NCBI GenBank assembly: GCA_028281765.1
Contig: JANQJF010000102.1
Span: forward strand, 1-64,000
Direction: 5' to 3'
Length of the DNA stretch: 64,000 nt
Source of the DNA: Planctomycetota bacterium
Lineage (GTDB): Bacteria > Planctomycetota > UBA1135 > UBA2386
Within the stretch, counting starts at the first letter, position 1, and each line of letters begins with the position of its first letter. The position numbers and the translations under genes were made by a program. Positions 50,794-59,649 of the stretch are shown here, piece after piece. The notes below the pieces were generated by a model. That model saw only the letters and a list, made by a program, of their open reading frames with translations. It made no database searches and was not told the origin of the DNA.

Positions 50794-51588
50794 ATGCCGA
50801 CGCCGCTCGCAGACCTGCTCCAAGCGCTCGAACGCATTGCACCCCTCGATCTCGCCGAGGACTGGGACAATGTCGGCCTCCTAGTCGAGGTGCCGGAGAT
50901 CTCCGAGATCGCCCACTGCACGCTGACGATCGACCTCAGCGAGAAAGTCCTGCAGGAAGCGATCGGCTCCGGATCGCAGCTTCTCGTCGCCTACCACCCG
51001 CCGATCTTCGCGCCGCTGAAGCGGCTCACGCGCACCGACGCCAAGCAGCGCATCGTCGTCGACGCAATCCGCGCCGGCATCTCGATCTACTCGCCACACA
51101 CGGCGCTGGACACTGCGACGGAAGGCGTGAACGACTGGCTCGCGGACGGCTTCGGCCCGAGCGAACGGCGCGGCATTCCGGAGCCGGAGCCCGGCGGGCA
51201 CGCGATCGGTCGCGCGCTGAGCCTCACGGAACCCGCGTCACTCGACGACTGCGTCGGCAAGATCAAAGAACATCTCGGCCTCGCGCACGTGCGCGTCGCA
51301 GCGGCGTTCCCCCACCGCACGGGATCGAAGGTCCGCACGGTCGCGTTGTGCGCCGGAGCCGGCGCCACGGTGATCGCCGGCGAACCTGCCGACCTCTACC
51401 TCACCGGCGAGATGCGCCACCACGACGTGCTCGCGGCCAACGAACGCGGCACCAGCGTCGTGCTCTGCGACCACACGAACACGGAGCGCGGATACCTGCC
51501 GACGCTTCGCTCCCGGCTCGCCAAGGCGTGCCCCGACGTCGCGTTCGCGATCGCGACGGAAGACGAAGAACCGCTCCAGGTCATGTAG
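50794..51588 (+). CDS. Nif3-like dinuclear metal centre protein (YqfO family)
   Basis: A 264-residue member of the Nif3/YqfO family (annotated in databases as GTP cyclohydrolase 1 type 2 homologue). Visible blocks are LAEDWDNVGLLVE, the metal-binding LVAYHPPIF, GISIYSPHTALDTATEGVNDWL and the C-terminal GEMRHHDVLAANERG, whose His pair completes the di-metal site. The biochemical role is unsettled. TATAGT at 50781-50786 is 7 nt before the ATG, a clear leaderless arrangement. It converges on trmK with an 8-bp overlap; in Firmicutes Nif3-like and TrmK genes are also neighbours. Confidence 0.9.
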   Translation: MPTPLADLLQALERIAPLDLAEDWDNVGLLVEVPEISEIAHCTLTIDLSEKVLQEAIGSGSQLLVAYHPPIFAPLKRLTRTDAKQRIVVDAIRAGISIYSPHTALDTATEGVNDWLADGFGPSERRGIPEPEPGGHAIGRALSLTEPASLDDCVGKIKEHLGLAHVRVAAAFPHRTGSKVRTVALCAGAGATVIAGEPADLYLTGEMRHHDVLAANERGTSVVLCDHTNTERGYLPTLRSRLAKACPDVAFAIATEDEEPLQVM

Positions 51589-52303
51589 CGCGCAAGAACG
51601 CGACAACGCGCTCGAGCACTTCGCGACGCGGAGCCAGGCGATCGCCGGGGATCGATTGCACGTGCTCGAGTTCGGCTTCGAAGCGGCGCCGCGTGTGTTC
51701 GGATGGACCCCGCGCGATCCACGGACCGATCGTCATCGCCGCATCGCGATCCAGCTCGAGATCCGCATACGCATCGTCACAGTCATCGTCACCGGGCTCC
51801 GCGACGAGCACCGCGTAGTAGTGTCCGTCTTCGACGATCTCGTGCTCGGCGCGCAGATCCCAGCCGTGGTCGCGCAGCCAGCCGCGCACGTGATGCTCCG
51901 CGCGCAGAGGATTGAGCACGAGGCGCTGGACACCTTCGAGCCGCCCTTCGCCCCCGGTCAACACGTCCCGCACCGTCGCCCCACCGAGGCCCGCGATGCA
52001 AACGACATCCGCTTCGCCGGCATGCAGTGGGGCGAGCCCGTCGCCGAGCCGGAGCTCGACGCGATCCGACGTGCCCGCACGCGCGGCCGTGCGCGCGGCG
52101 GTTCGAAGCGGATCCTCACGCAGATCACACGCGATCCCCCGCGCGGCGCGGCCGGACCGCAGCACCTCCACGAGCAGGAGCCCGTGGTCGGCACCGATGT
52201 CGGCCACGACCGCCGTGCCGTGCGGCACGCATTCCGCGATCGCCCGCATCCGCGCGGACACGCGGAGCCGTCGGGTCGATTCGGGAAGCGCGTCGGAACT
52301 CAC
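51581..52303 (-). CDS. trmK: tRNA (adenine(22)-N1)-methyltransferase TrmK
   Basis: A 240-residue class I SAM methyltransferase: SAM motif VVADIGADHGLLLVEVL, acidic block ACDLREDPLRTA, LRLGDGLAPL, and the TrmK signature CIAGLGGATVRDVL with LVLNPLRAEHHVRGWLRDHGW. It methylates N1 of A22 in the tRNA D-arm. GTG 52303 is preceded by TATCCT (52315-52310) at 6 nt, and the protein starts as family members do, so the further upstream frame was not used. The divergent gene at 52357 probably uses the other face of the same AT-rich palindromic stretch (GATATATC). Confidence 0.9.
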   Translation of the reverse strand: MSSDALPESTRRLRVSARMRAIAECVPHGTAVVADIGADHGLLLVEVLRSGRAARGIACDLREDPLRTAARTAARAGTSDRVELRLGDGLAPLHAGEADVVCIAGLGGATVRDVLTGGEGRLEGVQRLVLNPLRAEHHVRGWLRDHGWDLRAEHEIVEDGHYYAVLVAEPGDDDCDDAYADLELDRDAAMTIGPWIARGPSEHTRRRFEAELEHVQSIPGDRLAPRREVLERVVAFLRAT

Positions 52304-52309
52304 GCGAAC

Positions 52310-52320
52310 AGGATATATCG
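52310..52320. promoter_or_regulatory. Shared divergent -10 region of trmK and the unknown lipoprotein gene
   Basis: The stretch AGGATATATCG offers TATCCT on the minus strand (6 nt before GTG 52303) and TATATC on the plus strand, with a leader of about 30 nt to ATG 52357. Confidence 0.45.
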
Positions 52321-52356
52321 ACAGGAGGTTCGGCGCGTCGCGATCGTCTTCAGCCC

Positions 52357-53475
52357 ATGCCTCTCGAGCCGGCACGCCGACACGCCCTCACCCTCGCCGC
52401 ATTGAGCTGCTCGAGCGCCTGCGGCGTCGGCCCCCAGCTCGCCTCCGGACCAGCGTTCGCACCCGGACCTCCCTTCGCAGAGGACGCGAAAACAGCGGCC
52501 GCGCTCCAGGACGCGTGGCACGACTTCCTCAGTGGCGTGCAGCAGGGAACATTGCTTGGCACGCATCCCTCCTTCTTCACACGCAGCGTTCTTCGAGGCC
52601 TACCCGACGCAGAGCCCGTCGTCCTGAAATCTCATCCGCTGGGGAACGGGCGTCATTGCATCACCGCGGCGTTCGTTCGCGGAGCGCACGGCGCGCGCGC
52701 GATCTCGCGCATCGTCGAACTCGATGCGATCCCGGATGGCAGCAGGTTCGTGCTCGCGTGCCCTTACGAGCGACGCACCGGCACTCTGCAAGCGAAGACT
52801 CTGGGCAGCGTGACGTTCCGATTCCGCGGCACGCTCGACGAACGCCGCGCGCGTGAATTCGTGGGGGTCAAGGAGCGGCTCGATCAGCTGACGGGACACG
52901 AGAGCCGGCCGCTTCAGTACGACTGTTTCGGAAGCCTGGATGCGCTTCTCAAAGCCTTCGGCCTCGTGCACGACTCGTCGAAGTGCAACTTCCTCCAGCA
53001 CGACCTCGGCTTTCTCTCCGACGACGGCGAGAGGTTTATCACGGGCACGGGAGATCCGGCCTACCTGTTCGGCTACGTGCGCGGCCTGCTGTCGGCACGG
53101 GCGAAGAACCCGGACGCGGTGTTCGCTCCGTACGCCAACGGCGTCGCGGCGTACTACGGCGGCTACTCGCTCAGCGGCGACACGGTCGAAGTCCTTGCCA
53201 AACAGTTCCGGGACGCACTCGCACGACGTCCCGACATCGACTTCCTCGAGATGTTCCGCAAGGGGCGAGGATCCAGCATCCAGCGGCACTTTTCGCACTA
53301 CGTCATGTGCGCGTTCGTGTGCCGGGAACTCGTAGCTCGGCACGGAGAACGCGAGGCGCTAGCGCTCGTGGAATGCGGTGCCGACGGAGAACGTTTCTTC
53401 CCAGAGCTCGAGCGTCTACTCGGCGTCACCGAAGAGACCTTCCACGCTGCGGTTCTGCGCTGGATCCAGGCCTAG
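52357..53475 (+). CDS. Predicted lipoprotein of unknown function
   Basis: A 372-residue protein whose N-terminus (MPLEPARRHALTLAALSCSSAC) looks like a lipoprotein signal, Cys at about 22. No family is recognised. The last ~70 residues (HYVMCAFVCRELVARHGERE to EETFHAAVLRWIQA) have the shape of the C-terminal part of gluzincin-like Peptidase_MA proteins. However, the HExxH site is absent, so an inactive or distant relative is possible. Two Gly/Tyr-rich blocks (GTGDPAYLFGYVRGLLSA, NGVAAYYGGYSLSG) are notable. The leader carries GGAGG about 30 nt before the ATG and a TATATC hexamer next to the trmK promoter. Confidence 0.65.
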   Translation: MPLEPARRHALTLAALSCSSACGVGPQLASGPAFAPGPPFAEDAKTAAALQDAWHDFLSGVQQGTLLGTHPSFFTRSVLRGLPDAEPVVLKSHPLGNGRHCITAAFVRGAHGARAISRIVELDAIPDGSRFVLACPYERRTGTLQAKTLGSVTFRFRGTLDERRAREFVGVKERLDQLTGHESRPLQYDCFGSLDALLKAFGLVHDSSKCNFLQHDLGFLSDDGERFITGTGDPAYLFGYVRGLLSARAKNPDAVFAPYANGVAAYYGGYSLSGDTVEVLAKQFRDALARRPDIDFLEMFRKGRGSSIQRHFSHYVMCAFVCRELVARHGEREALALVECGADGERFFPELERLLGVTEETFHAAVLRWIQA

Positions 53476-53510
53476 AGCGCGGGGGGCGGCCCGAGTAGTC
53501 TCGCGGCCAC

Positions 53511-54845
53511 ATGCCCCTGCGCATCACGTACGTCGTCCACCAGTTCCTGCCGAAGTATTTCACCGGCACGGAGCAGTACGTATTCGCGGTTGCCAAGGCC
53601 ATGCAGCAGCGCGGCCATGACGTCGAGGTCTACTGCCTCGACCCGGACTTTGCGGAGCGGGAGCCGTTCTACGAGGAGAACCGCGAAGTCGTCGAAGGCC
53701 TGCCGGTCGTGCGGTTCCGCCACTGGATGCACCTAGGACGGGACTTCCAGCGGCTCGAGTACCACCATCCGTACGTCGGGCTCCGATTCTCCGACTACCT
53801 GAAGGCGCGGCAACCGGACGTCGTGCACGCATTCCACCTCAGACACCTCGGCGCGAACCTGCTGTCCGAGACCGCGGCGTTGGGCATCCCGACCGTCGTG
53901 CACCTCATGGACTTCTGGTTCTTGTGCCCGCGCGTCGTGCTGATGCGCGGCGACGGTTCGCTGTGCGAGGGCCCGCCGGACGAAGGCTACGGGTGCATCG
54001 AGTGCATGGTCCCACCGCTCGCAAAGCGGATCGCGGACGACGGGCTCGAGGCCGAGGTACGCGCGAACATGCAGCGCCCGTCGCCGAGCACGCCCGGCAA
54101 GACTCCGATCGCGCGAGCCTCGACGTTCGCCGAGCGGCCGCGCTACCTCCGCGACCAGTGGCTGCGCGCGAGTCGCGTGGTCGCCCCCTCGCGCTTCTTG
54201 CGCGACATATTCGTTCGCAACGGCTACCCGACCGAGCGGATCGACGTCATCGGATACGGCGTCGACCGCGCGCGGCTCGGCTCGCTCGCGAACGGGAGAC
54301 CCACGCGGCCGGACGGAGCACCGCTGCGCGTCGGGTTCTTCGGCTCGATCGCCGAGCACAAGGGAGTCGACCTCCTCGTCGACGCGGTCATGCAGGTGCC
54401 CGGCGACCTGACGCTTTCGATCTTCGGCCGCACGACCGACTTCGCCGAGTTCGCGCAGCCACTCGCCGAGCGGGCGTCCGGCGACCCGCGCATCGCGTTC
54501 CGCGAGCCGTTCCCGCGCGAGAAGCTCGGTGATGCGCTCACGGAGATCGACGTCCTCGTCGTGCCGTCTCGCTGGTACGAAAACACGCCGTTCGTCGTGC
54601 TCGAGGCGTTCGCCGGTGGAGTGCCGGTGATTGCGACCGACCTCGGCGGCACCGCCGAACTGATCGAAGACGGCGTGTGGAGCGACCTTTTCGCCCGCGG
54701 CGACGCCGCGAGTCTCGCGGCGAAGATCCGTGCGTTCGTCGACGACTCGTCCCAGCTCGCGCGGTATCGCAACGCGCTGCCGCCGATCAAGACGCTCGAC
54801 GCGAACATCGACGAGATGCTGGCGCTCTACGAGTCCCTCTCGTAA
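53511..54845 (+). CDS. Glycosyltransferase family 4 protein (GT-B fold)
   Basis: A 444-residue GT-B glycosyltransferase. The N-terminal acceptor domain starts ITYVVHQFLPKYFTGTEQYV and includes the block VVHAFHLRHLG. The C-terminal donor domain has LRVGFFGSIAEHKGVDLLVD and the GT4 signature VVPSRWYENTPFVVLEAFAGGVPVIATDLGG in pieces, with the Glu pair of the E-x7-E motif (ENTPFVVLE). It transfers an activated sugar to a glycan. An unusual Cys-rich insertion (FWFLCPRVVL, GYGCIECMVPP) near residues 135-165 may bind metal. TAGTCT (53496-53501) is 9 nt before the ATG. Confidence 0.9.
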   Translation: MPLRITYVVHQFLPKYFTGTEQYVFAVAKAMQQRGHDVEVYCLDPDFAEREPFYEENREVVEGLPVVRFRHWMHLGRDFQRLEYHHPYVGLRFSDYLKARQPDVVHAFHLRHLGANLLSETAALGIPTVVHLMDFWFLCPRVVLMRGDGSLCEGPPDEGYGCIECMVPPLAKRIADDGLEAEVRANMQRPSPSTPGKTPIARASTFAERPRYLRDQWLRASRVVAPSRFLRDIFVRNGYPTERIDVIGYGVDRARLGSLANGRPTRPDGAPLRVGFFGSIAEHKGVDLLVDAVMQVPGDLTLSIFGRTTDFAEFAQPLAERASGDPRIAFREPFPREKLGDALTEIDVLVVPSRWYENTPFVVLEAFAGGVPVIATDLGGTAELIEDGVWSDLFARGDAASLAAKIRAFVDDSSQLARYRNALPPIKTLDANIDEMLALYESLS

Positions 54846-54851
54846 GGGGCA

Positions 54852-56339
54852 TCACATAGCGGCGCGACCCCAGCCGACGACCTCGTCGCGGATCTGCTCG
54901 AAGAGGATGTCGTCGAGGTTGTTGCTCTTCTTGACCTTCTTCTGGATGCCGTGCGCTTCGGCCGACTTCTGCACGTTGCCGCCGTATTCGATGAACACGA
55001 ACTTGCCGCGCGTGAAGTGCGCGACCTGCCGGAACACCACGGTGCCCGCCGCATCGAGCCCGCTCGCAGCGACCGAGTGGATCTTGATGCCGCGCGCGAC
55101 GGCCGCCTGCAGGCTCTGCCCATAGAGCACGTCGCCCTTGTAGTCCATGTGCGGCGGCGCATCCGCGATCAGGAACACGAGCTTCGCGACGCCATCGCGC
55201 CACGCCAAGCCGTCGATCGCGACCGCGAGCCCCTGGTTGAGCGACTCGGGTGAGTCTCCACCACCGTTCGCCTTGATCGCCTGCAGCGCCTTGTCGAACG
55301 CGTCGAGGTCTTGCGTGAATCCGTGCTGCTTGGTCACGTACTGGTCACCGATGTCGCGATACAGCACCGCGCCGTAGCGCATGTCGACCTCGCGCTCGAG
55401 ACCTTGGAGCTTGCCAGTCATGCTCGACAGCGTTTCCTTGATGCGCTGGATCTCGTCGGACATCGAACCCGTCGTATCGATCAAGAACGCGACGTCGATG
55501 CGCAGCTCCTCGGGGGCCGCCGTCTCGGCCGGCCAGCGCACGGCGCACGACTCGCCTTCGCCATCCCAGTGCGTGCGGAGGAAGCGACCGCCGTAGCCGA
55601 CCTCGAGCATCAGCGTGCCCGACTCGCTGGTCTTCGCGACCGAAGGGAAGAATGGGAACGCACCGTCGCCGTACGTCGTGCCACGCCACAGCATCTCCTT
55701 GCGATCGCCGTCAAAGATCGCGACCTCGGCACCCGCGACCGGCCGACCGTCGACGTCGAAGACGCGCACCTCGCGCCGGTCCGCGACGTCGAGATCCTGA
55801 CAACGCCCCTCCATGAGCCCGGCCTCGCGCTGCTCCGCGAGGAACTTCGCGAACGCGGCGTGGTCCTCGTTGTCGTCCGTCGTGCCCGCGCGCAGCACCG
55901 CCGCGCGAGCGGCCGGCTTGTCGACCTTGCCGATGCCCATGAAGAAGTCGTCGGACGCGGTGATGACGCCGCCGCCGCCGCCGGTCGTCGGGCCACTGGA
56001 ATCGGGACCGTGATACTCGCCGCCGTGCCCCCGCGGCGCGCTGTCGCCGGGACCACGGTACGCAACGCCTCCGCCCGCGCCGGGCGGGGGCGAAGCCGTG
56101 CCCGGTGTCGTCGGGCCGCTGAAGGACGGTCCCCCGAACGCGCGGCCGCCGCCACGACCCGAGATCTTGCGAACCTCCCACGGCCCCGCCGCCGCGGTCT
56201 CGAAGGTCCGCCCCTTCAGCTCGGACGAATCCGCGAGCACGCTCGCGCGCTCGGGCCAGGCGGGCGGCTCGATCCAGTTGTTGACGCCGGTGCAGGCGAC
56301 GGCGGACAGGGTCAGAACTATGCTGGTCGTCGTGCGCAT
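54852..56339 (-). CDS. VWA-domain lipoprotein
   Basis: A 495-residue lipoprotein (lipobox SAVAC, Cys16). A Gly/Pro-rich low-complexity region at about 60-130 and a short domain precede a von Willebrand factor A domain from about 285. The MIDAS motif DVAFLIDTTGSMSDEI is intact, with later ligands in YRDIGDQYVT and GGDSPES. VWA domains bind metal and protein partners, so this is probably a surface adhesion or assembly protein. A strong AAGGAG precedes the ATG and forms part of a small GGAGCTCC palindrome. The neighbour glycosyltransferase gene is convergent, 6 bp away. Confidence 0.87.
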   Translation of the reverse strand: MRTTTSIVLTLSAVACTGVNNWIEPPAWPERASVLADSSELKGRTFETAAAGPWEVRKISGRGGGRAFGGPSFSGPTTPGTASPPPGAGGGVAYRGPGDSAPRGHGGEYHGPDSSGPTTGGGGGVITASDDFFMGIGKVDKPAARAAVLRAGTTDDNEDHAAFAKFLAEQREAGLMEGRCQDLDVADRREVRVFDVDGRPVAGAEVAIFDGDRKEMLWRGTTYGDGAFPFFPSVAKTSESGTLMLEVGYGGRFLRTHWDGEGESCAVRWPAETAAPEELRIDVAFLIDTTGSMSDEIQRIKETLSSMTGKLQGLEREVDMRYGAVLYRDIGDQYVTKQHGFTQDLDAFDKALQAIKANGGGDSPESLNQGLAVAIDGLAWRDGVAKLVFLIADAPPHMDYKGDVLYGQSLQAAVARGIKIHSVAASGLDAAGTVVFRQVAHFTRGKFVFIEYGGNVQKSAEAHGIQKKVKKSNNLDDILFEQIRDEVVGWGRAAM

Positions 56340-56449
56340 CAGGAGCTCCTTGGCAGTGCCGCGATCCGTGCGAGAAGCGTGCCGAACCCCATTCTCCGCC
56401 CGGCGCGGTCCGGGCGGGCCCAGGCGTTACGCCAGCGAAACGACAAGCC

Positions 56450-57205
56450 TCAGCCCTTGCCGATCGTGGCGTCGAGGAACTCGCGGATCGTCGCGTGGAC
56501 CTCCGGCTTACGCCACTGCGCAGCGACCTCCTCGCCGATCGCCGCGAAGTCCTCGTCGACCGCTCGGAGCACGGGCTGCCGCAGCGCGCGCTTGGTCAGG
56601 GCAAACGTGTCGGGCAGCACGGATCCGAGGTGGGCCGCGCCCTGCAGGGCGGCGTCGAGCAGCTCGTCGGGAGGCACGACGCCGTGGACGAGACCGAAGT
56701 GCTGCGCCTCGACCGGACCGACCAGACGGCCCGTCAGCACGAGGTCGTCGACGACGTGCGGGGCGAGCGACGCGCGCATGATCTCGAGCGCGATCGGCGG
56801 GAACGGCACGCCGACGTAGAGTTCGCTGACCCCGATCTTGCCCTTGCCGTCGGCCATCACGCGGTGGTCGCACGCCGCCGCGATCACGCAGCCCCCCGCG
56901 ATCGCGTGGCCGTTGACCGCGGCGACGATCGGCTTCTCGATCGCGTAGAGGTTGCGCATCGCGCTCTGCAGCGCGGTCAGGAATCCCTCGAGGTAGGCCT
57001 CGCCGTCCTCGAGCAGTCGAAACAGGTCGACGCCTGCCGAGAAGATTCTGCCGCGACCGGTGATCACCATCGCACGTTGCTCGCTCTTTCCGAACTCGGC
57101 GAGCTGCTCGTCGAGCGCCTGCAGCAGCTCGAGGTCGAGCGCATTGGCCTTGCCGTGCTCGAGTCGCAGGATCGTCGTGGTGTCGCGCGTTTCGATTTCG
57201 ATCAT
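56450..57205 (-). CDS. Enoyl-CoA hydratase/isomerase family protein
   Basis: A 251-residue crotonase-fold protein. The oxyanion-hole blocks are GRIFSAGVDLFRLL and NGHAIAGGCVIAAACD; the Glu that usually activates water would be in GVSELYVGVPFPP. It acts on CoA thioesters; the chain length or pathway cannot be read, and no other fatty-acid gene is adjacent. The ATG at 57205 is fixed by the family start and by TAGAAT (57218-57213) at 7 nt. It is divergent from a glycosyltransferase gene whose own hexamer (57230-57235) lies 12 bp away. Confidence 0.88.
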   Translation of the reverse strand: MIEIETRDTTTILRLEHGKANALDLELLQALDEQLAEFGKSEQRAMVITGRGRIFSAGVDLFRLLEDGEAYLEGFLTALQSAMRNLYAIEKPIVAAVNGHAIAGGCVIAAACDHRVMADGKGKIGVSELYVGVPFPPIALEIMRASLAPHVVDDLVLTGRLVGPVEAQHFGLVHGVVPPDELLDAALQGAAHLGSVLPDTFALTKRALRQPVLRAVDEDFAAIGEEVAAQWRKPEVHATIREFLDATIGKG

Positions 57206-57212
57206 GCGGAGA

Positions 57213-57235
57213 ATTCTACGCGACTCGACTACGAT
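57213..57235. promoter_or_regulatory. Back-to-back -10 hexamers of the enoyl-CoA hydratase and GT2 genes
   Basis: TAGAAT on the minus strand (57218-57213) lies 7 nt before ATG 57205, and TACGAT on the plus strand (57230-57235) lies 6 nt before GTG 57242. Two divergent leaderless promoters thus fit in 36 bp of intergenic DNA. Confidence 0.5.
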
Positions 57236-57241
57236 CCCGAC

Positions 57242-58336
57242 GTGCTCCGCGTCCCGGTCGCGTGTCTGTTGTGGCTCTACGCCGTGCCCGTGCTCGTGGT
57301 CACGCTCTGCCTCGACCTCGCGTGCACGCCGTGGGTCTGGCTGCGGCGCGGCCGGCCGCAGCCAGACGACGCCCCGCGCACGCGCAACGCCGCGATCTTG
57401 ATCCTGAACTGGAACGGCACGCACTTCCTCCAGAAGCTCCTGCCGTCGGTCGAAGTCGCCGTCGCTAGCGCGGAAGGCGAGCACGAGGTCCTCGTCATCG
57501 ACAACGGCAGCACCGACGACTCCGTCGCGATGGTCGAACGGGAGTTCCCATGGGCCCGCATCGTGCGCGTGCCCGAGAACCGCTTCTTCATCCGCGGCAA
57601 CCGCGCCGGCGTCGAGCAAGTATCCGACGACAAGGACGTCCTGGTCTTTTTGAACAACGACATGGTCGTCGAGCCGCGCTTCCTCGACGCGCTGCTCGCA
57701 CGATTCGGCTCCGGCGACCTGTTCGCCGCGACCTCCCGCATCGAGATGGAAGGCCAGCGTGTCGAGACCGGACGCACGCGCTTCTTCTACAAGCGCGGTG
57801 TGTTTCGGCAGGAGCAGGTGGCGTGGAGGGCCGACGTCGCGGTCGAGCCCGCGATGTGGGCCGGCGGCGGTAGCAGCGCCTTCGACCGCGCGAAGTACGA
57901 CGCCATCGGCGGCTTCGAAGACCTCTACGAACCGTGCTACATGGAGGACGTCAGCCTGTCGTACCAGGCGTGGAAGCGAGGCTGGCGCGTCGAGCTCGCG
58001 CCGGACAGCGTCGTCCACCACGTCCACCGCGGCACCTCGGAGAAGGTGTTCGGCCGGCGCGACGTCGAGCGACTCAATCAGCGCAACCGCGAGCTGTTCT
58101 ACTGGCGCAGCGTGACCGACCTCGGACGGGTGATCTCCCACGCGTTCCACCAGCCCTGGAACGCCGTCAAGGACGCGCGCTGGACCGACTTGCGGCTGCA
58201 GTTCGAAGCGATCCTCGGCGCGATTCCGCGCCTACCCGCGGCCTGGATCGCACGGCAGCACGGACGGGCCGTGAAGAGGGTGTCGGACGGGGAGGTCCTG
58301 GCCCGGACCGCGGAAAGTTCACACGCGCACGACTGA
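57242..58336 (+). CDS. Glycosyltransferase family 2 with N-terminal membrane helix
   Basis: A 364-residue protein: an N-terminal membrane helix (VACLLWLYAVPVLVVTLCLD), then a GT2 domain with the nucleotide-sugar blocks ILILNWNGTHFLQKLLPSV, VLVIDNGSTDDSVAMV and the DxD-like VFLNNDMVVEP, then the acceptor block YMEDVSLSYQAWKRGW. It resembles rhamnosyl- or dTDP-sugar-type transferases of surface polysaccharides. GTG 57242 lies 6 nt after TACGAT (57230-57235). The Coq4 gene follows 39 bp downstream. Confidence 0.88.
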   Translation: MLRVPVACLLWLYAVPVLVVTLCLDLACTPWVWLRRGRPQPDDAPRTRNAAILILNWNGTHFLQKLLPSVEVAVASAEGEHEVLVIDNGSTDDSVAMVEREFPWARIVRVPENRFFIRGNRAGVEQVSDDKDVLVFLNNDMVVEPRFLDALLARFGSGDLFAATSRIEMEGQRVETGRTRFFYKRGVFRQEQVAWRADVAVEPAMWAGGGSSAFDRAKYDAIGGFEDLYEPCYMEDVSLSYQAWKRGWRVELAPDSVVHHVHRGTSEKVFGRRDVERLNQRNRELFYWRSVTDLGRVISHAFHQPWNAVKDARWTDLRLQFEAILGAIPRLPAAWIARQHGRAVKRVSDGEVLARTAESSHAHD

Positions 58337-58375
58337 TCCGGACCCGAACGGACCAGGATCTCGTAGAAGGGCGCC

Positions 58376-59092
58376 ATGTTCCACGGCCTCCGAGAGCGCA
58401 AACACGTCCACTACTTCCGCACGCTGAGCGGCGTGGTCGGGATGCTCCGAAATCCCGAGGGCACCGATTCGGTGTTCGACATCGAGGACGGGCTCCGCGA
58501 CATCGAGGCGAGCCGGCTCGCCGTCGAGCACGCCCTCTCGTTCCCCTCGGTGCGCGCGATGGCCGAGGAGCGCTACCTGCGCCCGGTGCCGGACATCGAG
58601 CAGCTCGCGGCGATGCCCGAGGGCACCCTCGGATACCACTACGCCCACCACCTCAAGACCCACGGCTTCGACCCGGACTACTACCGCAAGATCGGGGTCG
58701 AGACCGACGCGGAATACCTCGCGCTGCGCATGCGCCAGACCCACGACATCTGGCACGTCGTGACCGGCCTCAGCGCGGACCGTACCGGCGAACTCGCGGT
58801 CAAGGCCTGCGAACTCGCGCAGACCCGGCGGCCCATGGCCGCGGTGATCACGGCCGGTGGCATGATCCGCTATCTCCTCAAGGATCCCGACCAGCTGCCG
58901 GACGTCATGGAGGCGCTCTACAAGGGCTACACGATCGGCTCCCGCGCCAAGCCGCTCCTCGCCGAGAAGTGGGAAGAGCAGTGGGGCCAGCGCCTGGACT
59001 CGATCCGCGTGCGGCTCGACATCGAGCCGGGCGACTACCTGCCGACGGCCAGCGACTCCGGCGACGCCGAGCGCGAACACGCCGCCGAGTGA
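58376..59092 (+). CDS. Coq4-family protein (ubiquinone biosynthesis homologue)
   Basis: A 238-residue Coq4 homologue with the family metal motif H-D-x-x-H-x11-E visible as THDIWHVVTGLSADRTGE. Coq4 proteins are needed for ubiquinone synthesis; in eukaryotes Coq4 removes the ring carboxyl group and also organises the complex. In bacteria the family is patchy, and some members probably serve other lipid or quinone pathways. No other ubi gene is near. TAGAAG (58364-58369) lies 6 nt before the ATG. Confidence 0.88.
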   Translation: MFHGLRERKHVHYFRTLSGVVGMLRNPEGTDSVFDIEDGLRDIEASRLAVEHALSFPSVRAMAEERYLRPVPDIEQLAAMPEGTLGYHYAHHLKTHGFDPDYYRKIGVETDAEYLALRMRQTHDIWHVVTGLSADRTGELAVKACELAQTRRPMAAVITAGGMIRYLLKDPDQLPDVMEALYKGYTIGSRAKPLLAEKWEEQWGQRLDSIRVRLDIEPGDYLPTASDSGDAEREHAAE

Positions 59093-59096
59093 CGCC

Positions 59097-59480
59097 TCAA
59101 TTGGAGTCGCAGTGGCGCCGGACTTCGGCGGGCATGCGACCGAAGACGCCGAGCGCGAACATCTTGAATTCGGCTCGCAGCGAGTAGAGCGGGTATTCGA
59201 ACGTCGCGGGGTGGTTGCGCTCGAACCCGAAGTGGCCGAGCCACGCGCACGCGTAGCCGACGACCGGGGCGAGCGCGAGGCACCACCAGCTCGCCGTCAT
59301 CACGGCACAGACGACCGCGGAGATCGCGCCGATGGCCCCGAGGTAGTGGAACGTCCGGCACGCCTTCGACCGATGGGCCCCGACGTAGAACGGCCAGAAT
59401 TCGGCGAACGACTCGAAGCGGTTTCGGGTGTCGGGGATCTCGGTCGCGGGCACGACCACATGATAGTCCAGCTGATGCAT
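59097..59480 (-). CDS. Mpo1-like (DUF962) membrane protein
   Basis: A 127-residue membrane protein of the Mpo1/DUF962 family. The typical block FAEFWPFYVGAHRSKACRTFH and the C-terminal block GHFGFERNHPATFEYPLYSLRAEFKMF surround membrane helices (GAIGAISAVVCAVMTASWWCLAL). Yeast Mpo1 is a dioxygenase in the alpha-oxidation of 2-hydroxy fatty acids, using Fe(II) bound by conserved His residues; the His residues in GAHRS, TFHY, GHF and RNHP fit that. It converges on the Coq4 gene, 4 bp apart. The bacterial substrate is unknown. Confidence 0.87.
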   Translation of the reverse strand: MHQLDYHVVVPATEIPDTRNRFESFAEFWPFYVGAHRSKACRTFHYLGAIGAISAVVCAVMTASWWCLALAPVVGYACAWLGHFGFERNHPATFEYPLYSLRAEFKMFALGVFGRMPAEVRRHCDSN

Positions 59481-59565
59481 CGGGAAACGTCCTCGGCCGG
59501 GCGAAGCGCGGGCCGTCGTCAGGCGTTGCCGAAATTTCCTCGACCGGTATCCTGGGAGGCTTCGG

Positions 59566-59630
59566 ATGACCATGAAGGAGGAGTGCCGATGCCAATGATC
59601 GAAGCCGGTCGCGTATCGCGGACTCCATAG
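59566..59630 (+). other. Two overlapping micro-ORFs in the leader of the EEP nuclease gene
   Basis: ATG 59566-TGA 59598 encodes MTMKEECRCQ, and ATG 59589-TAG 59630 encodes MPMIEAGRVSRTP; they overlap by 10 bp in different frames. Each has a Shine-Dalgarno-like sequence (GGGAGG, then AAGGAGGAG inside the first ORF). The main gene has its own GGAGGAG 3 nt before ATG 59650. A TATCCT hexamer at 59548-59553 would put all of this on the transcript. They may act as translational leader peptides. No evidence shows that the peptides themselves function. Confidence 0.4.
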
Positions 59631-59649
59631 CAGAGAACGGAGGAGTCTG

